The notes below the pieces were generated by a model. That model searched no databases. It was not told the origin of the DNA and worked only from the letters and a program-made list of their open reading frames with translations. DNA of 64,000 bases from Ectopseudomonas chengduensis (GTDB lineage Bacteria > Pseudomonadota > Gammaproteobacteria > Pseudomonadales > Pseudomonadaceae). The stretch spans positions 1 to 64,000 of the forward strand of contig NZ_FMZQ01000004.1 in the NCBI RefSeq assembly GCF_900102635.1, written 5' to 3'. Shown here in pieces: positions 45,810-55,986 of the stretch; position 1 is the stretch's first letter; each line of letters starts with the position of its first letter. Both the position numbers and the translations under genes were made by a program.

Positions 45810-45838
45810 ATTCTAGAGAGCGATCCTGACCTTGGCAA
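45810..45838 (-). promoter_or_regulatory. promoter of the tRNA-Val/tRNA-Asp operon
   Basis: On the minus strand TTGCCA (45838-45833) and TAGAAT (45815-45810) are 17 bp apart, followed by the GC-rich GCGCCCC discriminator usual for stringently controlled stable-RNA promoters. Confidence 0.75.
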
Positions 45839-46092
45839 GCCCTCTTCGCAAAAATTTTTATCGCCGCAGCAAGAACTTAGGCGATGCCAGCGAATTTCCT
45901 CAGCGGCTAGTTGTCAGGGTTGGCCTGAGCACGCCAGCGGAGAATAATGCGCGCTCTGTGCCGGCGGAGCGATCATGATCCTGTTGATGGCCCGCCACCT
46001 TCATCCGTCGCTGCGCGCCGGCTTTCCCGAATGGGAGAGCCCAAGGACGGCGCCAACCTGCGACCTCATCATCAATGGAGAATCACCCGCTC

Positions 46093-47013
46093 ATGTGGTT
46101 TCGTAACCTGCTGGTCTACCGCCTCACCCAGGACATCCCTTTCGACGCCGAAGCACTGGAGACCGCACTGGCCAGCAAGCCGGCACGTCCCTGCGCCAGC
46201 CAGGAGCTGACCACCTACGGTTTCACCGCCCCCTTCGGCAAAGGCGCCGATGCTCCGCTTGTGCATGTCAGCGGTGATTTCCTGCTGATCGGCGCACGCA
46301 AGGAAGAGCGCATCCTGCCGGGTTCGGTCGTGCGCGACGCGCTGAAAGAGAAGGTCGACGAAATCGAAAACACGCAGATGCGCAAGGTGTACAAGAAAGA
46401 GCGCGACCAGATCAAAGATGAGATCGTCCAGGCCTTCCTGCCACGCGCCTTCATCCGCAAATCCGGCACCTTCGCCGCCATCGCGCCGAAACAGGGCCTG
46501 ATCCTGGTCGACAGCGCCAGCGCCAAGAAGGCCGAAGACCTGCTCTCAACCCTGCGTGAAGCCATCGGCTCGCTGCCGGTGCGCCCGCTGTCGGTGAAGA
46601 TAGCGCCGACCGCCACCCTCACCGACTGGTTGAAGAACCAGAGCGCTGCCGAAGGCTTCTTCGTCCTCGACGAGTGCGAGCTGCGCGATACCCACGAAGA
46701 CGGCGGCGTGGTGCGCTGCAAGCGCCAGGATCTGACCAGCGAGGAAATCCAGCTGCACCTGTCCACCGGTAAGCAGGTCACCCAACTGTCGCTGGCCTGG
46801 CAGGACAAGTTGTCCTTCGTGCTGGATGACAAGCTGACCATCAAGCGCCTGCGCTTCGAAGACGTGCTGCAGGAGCAGGCCGAACAGGACGGTGGTGACG
46901 ACGCCCTGGCCCAGCAGGATGCCAGCTTCATCCTGATGATGATGACCCTGGTGGAGTTTCTGCCGGAACTGTTCACCGCACTTGGCGGCGAAGAGATTCC
47001 GCAGGGCATCTGA
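46093..47013 (+). CDS. rdgC: recombination-associated protein RdgC
   Basis: A 306-residue ring-forming DNA-binding protein that restrains RecA. The start [23 protein letters not shown] and [14 protein letters not shown] are the family opening; [23 protein letters not shown] and [16 protein letters not shown] regions follow, and [13 protein letters not shown] is near the end. The ATG at 46093 matches the usual RdgC start; one at 46075 would add six residues. Same length as the P. aeruginosa protein as I recall. Located after the tRNA pair and fklB, as in that species. Confidence 0.95.
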   Translation: MWFRNLLVYRLTQDIPFDAEALETALASKPARPCASQELTTYGFTAPFGKGADAPLVHVSGDFLLIGARKEERILPGSVVRDALKEKVDEIENTQMRKVYKKERDQIKDEIVQAFLPRAFIRKSGTFAAIAPKQGLILVDSASAKKAEDLLSTLREAIGSLPVRPLSVKIAPTATLTDWLKNQSAAEGFFVLDECELRDTHEDGGVVRCKRQDLTSEEIQLHLSTGKQVTQLSLAWQDKLSFVLDDKLTIKRLRFEDVLQEQAEQDGGDDALAQQDASFILMMMTLVEFLPELFTALGGEEIPQGI

Positions 47014-47039
47014 AACGGTCAAAAGCAGGACTTAGGTCT

Positions 47040-47110
47040 GTAGGAGCGGCGCCCCGCCGCGAATCTGGGTGGGGCGCCTGAAAAGCTTCGCCCCGAGGCG
47101 GGGCTCCTAC
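47040..47110. repeat. REP-like palindrome GTAGGAGCGGCGCCCC
   Basis: Arms GTAGGAGC...GCCCCGC and GCGGGGCTCCTAC enclose inner GGGGCG/CGCCCC pairs. It lies just downstream of rdgC; a shorter GGCGGGGCAACCCGCC hairpin follows at about 47152-47168. Confidence 0.7.
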
Positions 47111-47204
47111 GAAAAGCGACCTTGCAGACATTGCCGGACAGGTATCTTGGTAGGCGGGGCAACCCGCCTAATCCAATGCATCAAGCCTGATCGGCGCCTG
47201 GCGA

Positions 47205-47264
47205 GTAGCCTGGATGCAATCCGGGGCCATTGCACCAGCGATTCCCGGATTTCATCCGGGCTAC
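47205..47264. repeat. GTAGCCCGGATG palindrome, copy 4 of 5
   Basis: Same family as 14508-14565, in the opposite internal orientation (GCAAT left, TTCAT right). It ends 11 bp from the edd stop codon and separates convergent rdgC and edd. Confidence 0.82.
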
Positions 47265-47275
47265 CTGTGTAGACC

Positions 47276-49099
47276 TCAGACCAGTGACTCGAGACTCTCG
47301 GTAAAAGCACTGGCGCCCTGCTCGGCCGAGCTGAAGTTGTGGCGCATGAAGGCGAACAGCTCGCGCCCACAACCAATTGCCTGCGCAGGCCGCGCGGCCG
47401 GCTCGCGCGCTGCGAATTCGGCCTCATCGATCTGCAGCAGCAATTCCCCCGTCGTACCATCGAGACGTATCAGATCGCCGTCACGCACCCGCGCCAGCGG
47501 CCCGCCATCGAAAGCCTCCGGGCAGACATGAATGGCCGCCGGAATCTTGCCCGAGGCACCGGACATGCGCCCGTCGGTGACCAGTGCCACCTTGAAGCCG
47601 CGATCCTGCAGCACACCCAGGTAAGGCGTCATCTTGTGCAACTCCGGCATGCCATTGCTGCGCGGCCCCTGAAAACGCACAACGGCAACGAAATCGCGCT
47701 CCAGCTTGCCGGCCTTGAAGGCTTCGACCAGATCCAGCTGATCCTCGAACACCAGCGCTGGCGCTTCCACCACCTGATGCTCGGGGTCTACCGCAGACAC
47801 CTTCATCACCCCACGGCCGAGGTTGCCCTGCATCAGGCGCAGGCCGCCTTCTGCCGAGAACGGCCGCGCCACGGGGCGCAGCACGCTTTCCTCGAGACTT
47901 TCGGTCGGACCGTCGCGCCAGACCAGCTTGCCGTCCTCGAGGAAGGGCTCACGGGTGTAGCGCGACAGGCCGCGGCCGGCCACGGTGTTGACCTCTTCAT
48001 GTAGCAACCCGGCTTCAAGCAATTCGCGAATCAGGAAGGCCATGCCGCCTGCGGCCTGGAAGTGATTGATATCGGCCTTGCCATTGGGGTAGACGTGCGC
48101 GAGGGTCGGCACCACTTCGGACAGGTCGGCCATGTCCTGCCAGGTCAGCAAAATGCCGGCGGCGCGGGCGATGGCCGGCATATGCAGGGTATGGTTGGTG
48201 GAACCACCGGTGGCGTGCAGAGCGACGATGGAGTTGACCAGGCAACGCTCGTCGACGATCTCGCCAATGGGCATGAACTGGCCACTCTGCCTGGTCAGCC
48301 GCGTGACCTGCTGCGCAGCCTCACGGGTCAGCGCATCACGCAGTGGCGTGCCCGGATTGATGAAGGAAGCACCCGGCAGGTGCAGGCCCATCACCTCCAT
48401 CAGCAACTGGTTGGTATTGGCGGTGCCATAGAAGGTGCAGGTACCTGGCCCGTGGTAAGCGGCCATTTCCGCAGCCAGCAGCTCGTCTCGGGTCGCCTTG
48501 CCCTCGGCGTAACGCTGGCGCACATCGGCTTTCTCCTTGTTGGACAGCCCCGAGGTCATTGGCCCTGCCGGCACGAACATGGATGGCAGATGACCAAAAC
48601 GCAGCGCGCCCATCACCAGCCCCGGCACGATCTTGTCGCACACTCCCAGATAAAGAGCGGCGTCGAACATGTTGTGCGACAGCGCCACGGCGGTGGACAT
48701 CGCGATCACCTCACGACTGGCAATGCCCAGCTCCATGCCCGGCTCACCCTGCGTGACGCCATCGCACATGGCCGGCACGCCACCGGCGAACTGCCCCACC
48801 GAGCCCAACTCGCGAAGGGCCTGCTTGATCTGTTCTGGAAAGGTTTCGTAGGGCTGATGGGCCGACAACATGTCGTTGTAGGCAGACACGATGGCCACGT
48901 TGGCCGCCTCCATCAGGCGCAGGGTCTGCTTGTCATGACCGCTGCAACCGGCGACGCCGTGAGCGAAGTTGGCACACTGCAGCTTGCCACGTTGCGGCCC
49001 CTCACTGGCGGCCGCACGGATCATCTCAAGGTAGCGCTGGCGCGTGGCGCGGCTGCGCTCGACAAGACGTTCGGTAACTTCAACAACGCGGGGATGCAT
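47276..49099 (-). CDS. edd: 6-phosphogluconate dehydratase (Entner-Doudoroff)
   Basis: A 607-residue iron-sulfur dehydratase of the IlvD/Edd family that makes KDPG from 6-phosphogluconate. Cluster cysteines are visible in [14 protein letters not shown] (about 46-59), and the family motifs [14 protein letters not shown] (about 72-85), [16 protein letters not shown] [18 protein letters not shown] (about 108-125), [12 protein letters not shown] and [16 protein letters not shown] are present. GGAG precedes the ATG. Divergent from gapA, with a HexR-like site between. The genes glk and gltR that follow edd in P. aeruginosa are absent here. Confidence 0.96.
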   Translation of the reverse strand: MHPRVVEVTERLVERSRATRQRYLEMIRAAASEGPQRGKLQCANFAHGVAGCSGHDKQTLRLMEAANVAIVSAYNDMLSAHQPYETFPEQIKQALRELGSVGQFAGGVPAMCDGVTQGEPGMELGIASREVIAMSTAVALSHNMFDAALYLGVCDKIVPGLVMGALRFGHLPSMFVPAGPMTSGLSNKEKADVRQRYAEGKATRDELLAAEMAAYHGPGTCTFYGTANTNQLLMEVMGLHLPGASFINPGTPLRDALTREAAQQVTRLTRQSGQFMPIGEIVDERCLVNSIVALHATGGSTNHTLHMPAIARAAGILLTWQDMADLSEVVPTLAHVYPNGKADINHFQAAGGMAFLIRELLEAGLLHEEVNTVAGRGLSRYTREPFLEDGKLVWRDGPTESLEESVLRPVARPFSAEGGLRLMQGNLGRGVMKVSAVDPEHQVVEAPALVFEDQLDLVEAFKAGKLERDFVAVVRFQGPRSNGMPELHKMTPYLGVLQDRGFKVALVTDGRMSGASGKIPAAIHVCPEAFDGGPLARVRDGDLIRLDGTTGELLLQIDEAEFAAREPAARPAQAIGCGRELFAFMRHNFSSAEQGASAFTESLESLV

Positions 49100-49193
49100 G
49101 GGAAATCTCCAGGCTAGCTTCTAGCGTCTGTTCGTATTTACAACAAAATACTGCCACTCAACGGGCTTGATTTCTAGAGCAATGGGAATAATC

Positions 49194-49208
49194 TTGTAAT
49201 TACAACAA
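49194..49208. promoter_or_regulatory. HexR operator between edd and gapA
   Basis: TTGTAATTACAACAA fits the HexR motif TTGT-N7-ACAA. It lies 21 bp before the gapA start. HexR represses edd and gapA and is released by KDPG in pseudomonads, so one site may serve both genes. Confidence 0.7.
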
Positions 49209-49229
49209 CAAATTGACGAGACCCTCACC

Positions 49230-50231
49230 ATGACACTACGCATCGCCATCAATGGCTTCGGCCGTATCGGTCGCAACGTGCTACGCGCACTCTATACCCA
49301 GAATTATCGCCAGCACCTGCAGGTCGTGGCGATCAACGATCTGGGCGACAGCGCGATCAATGCCCACCTGCTGCAATATGACAGCGTCCACGGCCATTTC
49401 CCTGAAGAAGTTAAAGTGGACGGCGAAAGCCTGTGGATCAAGGGTGACCGCATCGCCGTCAGCGCCATTCGCAATCCGGCCGAGCTGCCCTGGAAAACTC
49501 ATCAGGTCGATGTGGTGCTGGAATGCACCGGGCTGTTCACCGAACGTGACAAGGCCGCCGCGCACCTCGCGGCCGGCGCACGCAAGGTGCTGATCTCCGC
49601 ACCTGCCAAGGGTGCCGACGCCACCGTGGTGTATGGCGTCAACGAGCAGGTGCTGACACCTGACATGCAGATCATTTCCAACGCCTCCTGCACCACCAAC
49701 TGCCTGGCACCGGTGGCGCAGGTGCTGCATCGCGAACTGGGCATCGAACAGGGCCTGATGACCACCATTCACGCCTATACCAACGACCAGAACCTGTCCG
49801 ACGTTTACCACAGCGATTTGTACCGTGCGCGTTCGGCGACCCAGTCGATGATCCCGACCAAGACCGGTGCCGCCGAAGCGGTCGGCCTGGTACTGCCGGA
49901 ACTGGCCGGCAAGCTCACCGGCATGGCCGTGCGGGTGCCGGTGATCAATGTGTCGCTGGTCGACCTGACTCTGCAGGTGAAGCGCGAGACCACTGCCGAG
50001 GAAGTCAACGCCCTGTTCAAGGCCGCCAGCGAGAAATCCCCGGTGCTGGGCTACAACGCGCTGCCGCTGGTGTCCTGCGACTTCAACCACAACCCGTTGT
50101 CATCGATCTTCGATGCCAACCACACCAAGGTCAGCGGCAAGCTGCTCAAGGTCATGGCCTGGTATGACAACGAGTGGGGCTTCTCCAACCGCATGCTGGA
50201 CAACTGCCTGGTCCTGGCCCGCCTGCACTGA
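49230..50231 (+). CDS. gapA: type I glyceraldehyde-3-phosphate dehydrogenase
   Basis: A 333-residue NAD-dependent enzyme: Rossmann start [22 protein letters not shown], catalytic [12 protein letters not shown] (Cys at about residue 155), [24 protein letters not shown] and [12 protein letters not shown] near the end. It oxidises glyceraldehyde 3-phosphate made by the Entner-Doudoroff pathway. The HexR site lies just upstream. It is followed after 13 bp by mgsA. Confidence 0.96.
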   Translation: MTLRIAINGFGRIGRNVLRALYTQNYRQHLQVVAINDLGDSAINAHLLQYDSVHGHFPEEVKVDGESLWIKGDRIAVSAIRNPAELPWKTHQVDVVLECTGLFTERDKAAAHLAAGARKVLISAPAKGADATVVYGVNEQVLTPDMQIISNASCTTNCLAPVAQVLHRELGIEQGLMTTIHAYTNDQNLSDVYHSDLYRARSATQSMIPTKTGAAEAVGLVLPELAGKLTGMAVRVPVINVSLVDLTLQVKRETTAEEVNALFKAASEKSPVLGYNALPLVSCDFNHNPLSSIFDANHTKVSGKLLKVMAWYDNEWGFSNRMLDNCLVLARLH

Positions 50232-50244
50232 ACGAGGAGGCTTG

Positions 50245-50709
50245 ATGAGCCGTATCAGCTTCACCCATGCCCAATTGCCGGCGCGCAAGCGCATCGCCCT
50301 GGTGGCGCACGACCACTGCAAAGGCTTCCTGCTGGACTGGTGCGAGCGTCAGCGCGACAAGCTGGCTCGCCATGAACTGGTGGCCACTGGCACCACCGGC
50401 CTGCTTCTGAGCAAGCGTCTGGATTTGCCGGTGGAAAGCATGATCAGCGGCCCGCTGGGCGGCGACCAGCAGATCGGCGCGCGCATCGCCGAACAGCGCG
50501 TGGACATGCTGGTGTTCTTCTGGGACCCCTTCGAGCCACAGCCACACGACCCGGACATCAAGGCCCTGCTGCGTGTGGCGGCGGTGTGGAACATCCCGGT
50601 AGCCTGTAACGAGAGCAGCGCCGACTACATGCTCAGCAGCAGCCTGCTGGAGCAGCAGCACGAATACCGTATTCCTGACTATCAGGCGTACCTGGCGGCA
50701 CGCGGCTAG
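50245..50709 (+). CDS. mgsA: methylglyoxal synthase
   Basis: A 154-residue protein closely matching MgsA: LPARKRIALVAHDHCK (about 13-28), ATGTTGLLLSK (about 49-59), MISGPLGGDQQIGARIAE (about 69-86), VFFWDPFEPQPHDPDIKALLR (about 92-112) and WNIPVACN. It converts dihydroxyacetone phosphate to methylglyoxal, a bypass under phosphate limitation. GAGGAGG precedes the ATG. Placement directly after gapA puts both triose-phosphate branches on one message. Its TAG stop lies inside the inverted terminal repeat of the element that follows. Confidence 0.93.
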   Translation: MSRISFTHAQLPARKRIALVAHDHCKGFLLDWCERQRDKLARHELVATGTTGLLLSKRLDLPVESMISGPLGGDQQIGARIAEQRVDMLVFFWDPFEPQPHDPDIKALLRVAAVWNIPVACNESSADYMLSSSLLEQQHEYRIPDYQAYLAARG

Positions 50710-50883
50710 CAGGCCATTGAAAAACTACCTGCGTTGGCAATACTGCGTTAAAAACGGCCTCAAAATGCTCATTTACAACTCGTAAACCCGAGTGCGGGCC
50801 CAGTGCCTTTTTCGGCCGTTTTTGCGGGGCCGCCATCGGTATTGTCTTGCCTGCCTCGCCGACGTTTTTCAACGGCCTGCTAG
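50706..50883. repeat. 178 bp inverted-repeat (MITE-like) element between mgsA and arfB
   Basis: Terminal inverted repeats CTAGCAGGCCATTGAAAAAC and GTTTTTCAACGGCCTGCTAG differ at one of 20 positions. Interior words are shared with the element at 62601-62744 (e.g. GCCGCCATCGGTATTG). Each end contains the TAG stop codon of the flanking convergent gene. No coding capacity is seen. Confidence 0.82.
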
Positions 50884-51293
50884 AAATCCACCTTGCCCCG
50901 CCCCGCCTTGATCACCCCTCGCTTGTTCTTGCCGTCCAGACGGCGCTTTTTCGAGCCGAGGGTCGGTTTGGTCGGACGGCGTTTCTTTTCCACCTTGCCG
51001 GCGCTGCGGATCAACTCGGCAAGACGCTCGAGGGCGTCGGCGCGATTCTGCTCCTGAGTGCGGTACTGCTGCGCCTTGATGATCACCACCCCGTCGGCGG
51101 TGATACGGCTGTCGGCAAGCGTCAGCAGGCGCTCCTTGTAAAAGGGCGGCAACGACGAAGCCTGGCTGTCGAAACGCAGGTGCACGGCGCTGGACACCTT
51201 GTTGACGTTCTGCCCACCGGCGCCCTGGGCGCGGATGGCGGTCAGTTCGATTTCATCATCGGGAAGGTGAACACTGTTGGAGACGATCAGCAT
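50880..51293 (-). CDS. arfB: alternative ribosome-rescue factor ArfB (YaeJ-type hydrolase)
   Basis: A 137-residue release-factor-like protein. The GGQ motif is in AIRAQGAGGQNVNKVSSAVHL-type sequence (about residues 19-38), and the Lys/Arg-rich tail (KKRRPTKPTLGSKKRRLDGKNKRG) enters the mRNA channel of stalled ribosomes. It hydrolyses peptidyl-tRNA on ribosomes that lack a stop codon. The ATG at 51293 is chosen; one at 51299 would add two residues. Convergent with mgsA across the inverted-repeat element. Confidence 0.92.
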   Translation of the reverse strand: MLIVSNSVHLPDDEIELTAIRAQGAGGQNVNKVSSAVHLRFDSQASSLPPFYKERLLTLADSRITADGVVIIKAQQYRTQEQNRADALERLAELIRSAGKVEKKRRPTKPTLGSKKRRLDGKNKRGVIKAGRGKVDF

Positions 51294-51424
51294 GGCCATG
51301 ATTTCTTGAAAGGCATGGGCATCAGAATACCCGCCGCAGCTGTAATCTTTGCTTGAAATTTCCCCACGGCATTCGCTCAGCACCTCGGCTAACGTAGCGG
51401 CCTGTCTTTTTTCGGAAGCACTCG

Positions 51425-52489
51425 ATGGACTCCATAACCCAGGCGGTACTCGGCGCCAGCATCCAGGGCGCATTGCTCGGTCGCTGGCAAGGGCGCAAGG
51501 CGCTGCTCTACGGCGCGATGCTCGCCACCGTTCCCGATCTGGACGTGGTCATGGAATACGGCGATGCCGTGGCCAACATGACCTACCATCGCGGTTTCAG
51601 CCACTCGCTGTTCGTCCTCAGCGGCTTTGCCCTGCTGCTGACCTGGCTGGCCAGGCGCTTTCGCCCTCACCCCGGTTACTCGGCCAATCGCCTGCTGCTG
51701 ACGCTGTGGCTGGTGCTGATCACCCATCCCTTGCTGGATGCCTTCACCAGCTACGGTACCCAGCTGTTCTGGCCGCTGATGCCGACACCCACGGCCTGGT
51801 CCAGCCTGTTCATCATCGACCCGATGTATACCGTGCCGCTGATCGCAGCGGTGGTGATCAGCCTGTTCACCGGCCTGCGCGAGCAGAGTTGGCGCGTACC
51901 GGCCGTGGCGCTGGCCGTATCGACGCTGTACATCGGTTTCAGCCTGGCCGGCAAATTCATGGCCGAGCAGCGCGTGGAACGCGAGCTGGCGCGCCAGGGC
52001 ATCCAGGCCGAACAGCTGTTCACTACGCCGACGCCACTCAACACCCTGCTGTGGCGCGTCATCGTGCTCGATGGCGAGGACTACCACGAAGCCCTGGTCG
52101 GCTGGTTCGATGATAAGCCGCCGCAACTGCAACGCCTGCCGCGCGGCACGCACCTGCGCGAGCAACTGACGGACTCGCCCATGCACCAGCGGCTGGAGTG
52201 GTTCACCGGCGGCGTGCTGCGCTACGACCAGGTGGGTGAGCGTTTGATCGTCACCGATCTGCGTCTGGGCATGACCGGTTTTCATCCCTTCCGCTTCGAC
52301 TTCGCCCACCTGCAGGACGGCCAATGGCAGGTGCACGAGCGCATCGACCGCCTGCCCTTCGACCGCGGCGAAGCCGAACATCTGGCCCTGCTGTTCAAGC
52401 GCATCTGGCAACCGCAGCTGGAGATTCCACTGCTGGCCTGGGCCGGCGAGTTGCAGAAACCGCTTTTAACTGAGACTCGCTCGCACTGA
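51425..52489 (+). CDS. YdjM/YbcI-family membrane metal-dependent hydrolase
   Basis: A 354-residue inner-membrane protein: the N-terminus MDSITQAVLGASIQGALLGR and DLDVV / YHRGFSHSLF / THPLLDAFTSYGTQLFWP motifs (His and Asp residues about 40-135) are the family's predicted metal site, spread over five or so helices, followed by a soluble C-terminal domain (about 170-354). Substrate unknown. AAGCACTCG gives only a weak ribosome binding site. Confidence 0.87.
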   Translation: MDSITQAVLGASIQGALLGRWQGRKALLYGAMLATVPDLDVVMEYGDAVANMTYHRGFSHSLFVLSGFALLLTWLARRFRPHPGYSANRLLLTLWLVLITHPLLDAFTSYGTQLFWPLMPTPTAWSSLFIIDPMYTVPLIAAVVISLFTGLREQSWRVPAVALAVSTLYIGFSLAGKFMAEQRVERELARQGIQAEQLFTTPTPLNTLLWRVIVLDGEDYHEALVGWFDDKPPQLQRLPRGTHLREQLTDSPMHQRLEWFTGGVLRYDQVGERLIVTDLRLGMTGFHPFRFDFAHLQDGQWQVHERIDRLPFDRGEAEHLALLFKRIWQPQLEIPLLAWAGELQKPLLTETRSH

Positions 52490-52535
52490 CAGCGTTACTA
52501 TCGGCGTCCACTCCTATTGAGGCAGGACGCCTGCA

Positions 52536-54371
52536 ATGCTGTTTCGCCGCTTCGAATCCCTGATCGACGTCTTCAAACCAAGCCCCGACGTCGCCCCGCC
52601 AACCGGTATGCTGTGCTTCTACGGCCACTACCTGAAACAGGTGTGGCCGCTGATGCTGGCGGTGCTGATCATCGGCTTCTTCGCCGCCCTGATCGAGGTC
52701 GCGCTGTTCAGCTTCCTCGGCCAGTTGATCGACATGGCCCAGGCCAGCACGGATGCCAGCAGTTTCTTCAGCGAGCACCAGAACGAGCTGCTGTGGATGC
52801 TGCTGGTGGCGCTGATCATCCGCCCCGTGGTGTTCGGCCTGCACAACCTGCTCACGCACCAGGCAGTCAATCCGGGCCTGACCAACCTGATTCGCTGGCA
52901 GAACCACCGCTACGTACTCAAGCAAAGCCTGAGCTTCTTCCAGAACGACTTCGCCGGGCGCATCGCCCAGCGCGTGATGCAGACCGGCCCCTCGCTGCGT
53001 GACTCGGCTATGCAGGTGATCGACGCGCTGTGGCATGTGGTGGTCTATGCCGGCAGCGCGCTGTACCTGTTCGCCGCCGCCGATCTGCGCCTGGTGGTAC
53101 CGCTGTCGTTGTGGATAGTCGGCTACAGCGCGGCGCTCTGGTACTTCGTGCCGCGCATCAAGGCGCGCTCGGCCGCCGCGTCCTCGGCGCGCTCGAAGGT
53201 CATGGGGCGCGTGGTCGATGGTTACAGCAACATCGCCACGCTCAAGCTGTTCGCCCACTCGCAGGAAGAGGAAAGCTACGCCCGCGAAGCCATGCAGGAT
53301 CTGCTCGACAAGTTCCGCCTGCAGTCACGCACCATCACTGCGCTGGATTTTCTCATCACCTGCCTCAACGGCGTACTGATCGTCGGCACCGGTGCCCTGG
53401 CCCTGTGGCTGTGGAGCCAGTCGCTGATCACTACCGGCGCCATCGCCCTGGCGCTGGGCTTGGTGATCCGCATCAACAACATGGCCGAATGGATCATGTG
53501 GGTGGTCAACGGCATCTTCGAGAACGTCGGCACCGTGCAGGACGGTATGCAGAGCATCGTTCAACCACGCCTGGTGCTCGACCACGCAGATGCCAAACCG
53601 CTGCAGGTGACGCAGGGCGGCGTGCGTTTCGAGGACATCCACTTCCACTACGGCAAGAAGGGCGGCGTGATCAGCGGCCTGGACATCGCCATTGCACCCG
53701 GCGAGAAAATCGGCCTGGTCGGCCCCTCCGGCGCCGGCAAGTCGACCCTGGTCAACCTGCTGCTGCGCCTGTACGACCTGGAAAGCGGACGCATCCTGAT
53801 CGACGATCAGGACATCGCCACGGTGACTCAGGAAAGCCTGCGCGCCAACATCGGCGTGGTGACCCAGGACACCGCCCTGCTGCACCGTTCGATCCGTGAA
53901 AACCTGCGCTACGGCAAACCCGATGCCAGCGACGACGAGCTCTGGCAAGCAGTACGCAAGGCCCGCGCCGATGCCTTCATCCCCACCCTCGATGACAGCC
54001 AGGGCGGACGCGGCATGGATGCTCAGGTCGGTGAACGCGGCGTGAAGCTGTCCGGTGGTCAGCGTCAGCGCATTGCCATCGCCCGCGTGCTGCTCAAGGA
54101 CGCGCCGATTCTGGTACTGGACGAAGCCACCTCGGCACTGGACTCGGAAGTGGAGGCGGCCATTCAGGAAAGCCTGGATAGCCTGATGGAAGGCAAGACG
54201 GTGATCGCCATCGCCCACCGCCTGTCGACCATCGCACGGATGGATCGCCTGGTGGTGATCGACCGGGGGCAGGTCATCGAAACCGGCACCCACGCCGAGC
54301 TGATTGCCCACGGCGGTCTGTATGCACGCCTGTGGCAGCACCAGACCGGTGGTTTCGTCGGGGTGGAGTAG
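52536..54371 (+). CDS. ABC exporter, fused membrane and ATPase domains
   Basis: A 611-residue half-transporter: a six-helix membrane domain (about 30-340) and an ATPase domain with Walker A GPSGAGKST (about 396-404), signature LSGGQRQRIAIAR (about 502-514) and Walker B ILVLDEATSALD (about 525-536). It forms a homodimeric exporter of the MsbA/multidrug fold; the substrate is not shown. GAGG lies upstream of the ATG. A REP palindrome follows. Confidence 0.92.
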   Translation: MLFRRFESLIDVFKPSPDVAPPTGMLCFYGHYLKQVWPLMLAVLIIGFFAALIEVALFSFLGQLIDMAQASTDASSFFSEHQNELLWMLLVALIIRPVVFGLHNLLTHQAVNPGLTNLIRWQNHRYVLKQSLSFFQNDFAGRIAQRVMQTGPSLRDSAMQVIDALWHVVVYAGSALYLFAAADLRLVVPLSLWIVGYSAALWYFVPRIKARSAAASSARSKVMGRVVDGYSNIATLKLFAHSQEEESYAREAMQDLLDKFRLQSRTITALDFLITCLNGVLIVGTGALALWLWSQSLITTGAIALALGLVIRINNMAEWIMWVVNGIFENVGTVQDGMQSIVQPRLVLDHADAKPLQVTQGGVRFEDIHFHYGKKGGVISGLDIAIAPGEKIGLVGPSGAGKSTLVNLLLRLYDLESGRILIDDQDIATVTQESLRANIGVVTQDTALLHRSIRENLRYGKPDASDDELWQAVRKARADAFIPTLDDSQGGRGMDAQVGERGVKLSGGQRQRIAIARVLLKDAPILVLDEATSALDSEVEAAIQESLDSLMEGKTVIAIAHRLSTIARMDRLVVIDRGQVIETGTHAELIAHGGLYARLWQHQTGGFVGVE

Positions 54372-54382
54372 AGTGAGGCTTG

Positions 54383-54445
54383 TGTAGGAGCCGGCTTGCC
54401 GGCGATGCGATTGATACGCCCATCGCCGGCAAGCCGGCTCCTACA
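54383..54445. repeat. REP-like palindrome TGTAGGAGCCGGCTTGCCGG
   Basis: The arms TGTAGGAGCCGGCTTGCCGG and CCGGCAAGCCGGCTCCTACA are perfect complements, with inner GCGAT/ATCGC. It lies between the convergent ABC exporter and DEAD-box helicase genes. Confidence 0.85.
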
Positions 54446-54462
54446 GAATCAAGGTCGCAGCC

Positions 54463-55788
54463 TTACTCCGCAGCCGGCTTCTTGCGCTTGAGCGGCGCGC
54501 TGCCATCGGCACTGACCAGCACAGAAGGCTTGCCAGCAGGACGCGGACCGGTCTTGCGCTTGGAGGCGGTGGCTTTCTTCGGATCTTTCTTGTCGGTCTT
54601 TTTCTTCTTGCTGCCGGCGGCCTTGCCCGAGGCCTTGAGGTTCTTCGGCCCCTGGTAGATGCCTTTCAGCTCCTTGATGGTACGACGCTCGAAACGCTGC
54701 TTGAGGTAGCGCTCGATGCTCGACATCAGGTTCCAATCGGTGTGGCAGATCAGCGATACCGCCAGGCCTTCGCCGCCGGCACGGCCGGTACGACCGATGC
54801 GGTGCACGTACTCGTCGCCGGAACGCGGCATGTCGAAGTTGATCACCAGATCCAGGCCTTCGACGTCCAGACCGCGCGCAGCCACGTCGGTGGCCACCAG
54901 GACCTTGACTGCTCCCTGGCGTAGGCGGTCGATGGCCAGCTTGCGGTCCTTCTGATCCTTCTCACCGTGCAACACGAACGCCTTGACCCCGGCCGCCACC
55001 AGCTTGCCGTAGAGACGATCAGCCTGGACGCGGGTGTTGGTGAAGACGATAGCCTTGTCGTAGGTCTCGTTGGCCAACAACCAGTCCACAAGCTGTTCCT
55101 TGTGATAGTTGTGGTCGGCCGTGATGATTTGCTGGCGAGTACCCTCATTGAGCTGGCTGACGCTGTTGAGCATCAGGTGCTGCGGGTCCTTGAGCACCTT
55201 GGCGACCATCTCGCGCAGGCCATTGCCGCCAGTGGTAGCGGAGAACAGCAGGGTCTGGTGCGGGCCGCAGGCCTCAGCCAGGCGCTGGGCGTCCTCGGCA
55301 AAGCCCATGTCGAGCATGCGGTCGGCTTCATCGAACACCAGCACCTCGACCTCATCCAGCGGCAGATTACCGGCGTTGGCATGCTCGATCAGCCGGCCCG
55401 GCGTACCGATCAGAATGTCGATCTTGCGCATCATCGCGGCCTGCACCTTGAAGTCCTCACCACCGGTAACCAGACCGGCCTTGAGGAAGGTGAACTGGGC
55501 GAAGCGCTCGACTTCCTTGAGCGTCTGCTGCGCCAGCTCACGGGTCGGCAGCAGAATCAGCGCACGAATGCTGAGGCGCTGCTTGGAGTTGCCATCGCCG
55601 AGCAGCCGATTGAGCAGCGGCAGGACGAAAGCGGCGGTCTTGCCACTGCCGGTCTGGGCGATCACCCGCAAGTCCTTGCCCTCCAGCGCAGGCGGAATCG
55701 CTGCCGCCTGCACCGGAGTCGGCTCGACGAAATTAAGCTCGGCCACGGCTTTGAGCAGGCGTTCATGCAGGGCGAATTGGGCAAACAC
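54463..55788 (-). CDS. DEAD-box RNA helicase (RhlE/SrmB-like)
   Basis: A 441-residue ATP-dependent RNA helicase: the Q motif region FVEPTPVQAAAIP, motif I AQTGSGKT (about 44-51), II VFDEADRML (about 149-157), III FSATT, and VI HRIGRTGRAG, followed by a Lys-rich tail (about 375-441, with KKKKTDKKDPKKATASKRK). It remodels RNA, probably in ribosome assembly or decay. The start is a GTG at 55788; GAGG lies 11 bp upstream. The basic tail is typical for RNA binding. Confidence 0.92.
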   Translation of the reverse strand: MFAQFALHERLLKAVAELNFVEPTPVQAAAIPPALEGKDLRVIAQTGSGKTAAFVLPLLNRLLGDGNSKQRLSIRALILLPTRELAQQTLKEVERFAQFTFLKAGLVTGGEDFKVQAAMMRKIDILIGTPGRLIEHANAGNLPLDEVEVLVFDEADRMLDMGFAEDAQRLAEACGPHQTLLFSATTGGNGLREMVAKVLKDPQHLMLNSVSQLNEGTRQQIITADHNYHKEQLVDWLLANETYDKAIVFTNTRVQADRLYGKLVAAGVKAFVLHGEKDQKDRKLAIDRLRQGAVKVLVATDVAARGLDVEGLDLVINFDMPRSGDEYVHRIGRTGRAGGEGLAVSLICHTDWNLMSSIERYLKQRFERRTIKELKGIYQGPKNLKASGKAAGSKKKKTDKKDPKKATASKRKTGPRPAGKPSVLVSADGSAPLKRKKPAAE

Positions 55789-55986
55789 GGGGGCACTACC
55801 TCAAAGAAATCGACAAAACGATGCATAGCCTAACGGTTTCCGCCGTCGGGGCCGAATTTCTTTGCATGAAACTCGCATTCAGGCGACGACGGACGGCTGT
55901 CTGGAGTCGCTATCCGGCAGGAGCGGGCCGGAATCGGGAGCGCGCGCCGGATATCCAATTCGCATCACTACCCGAGAGCGCTGCCC

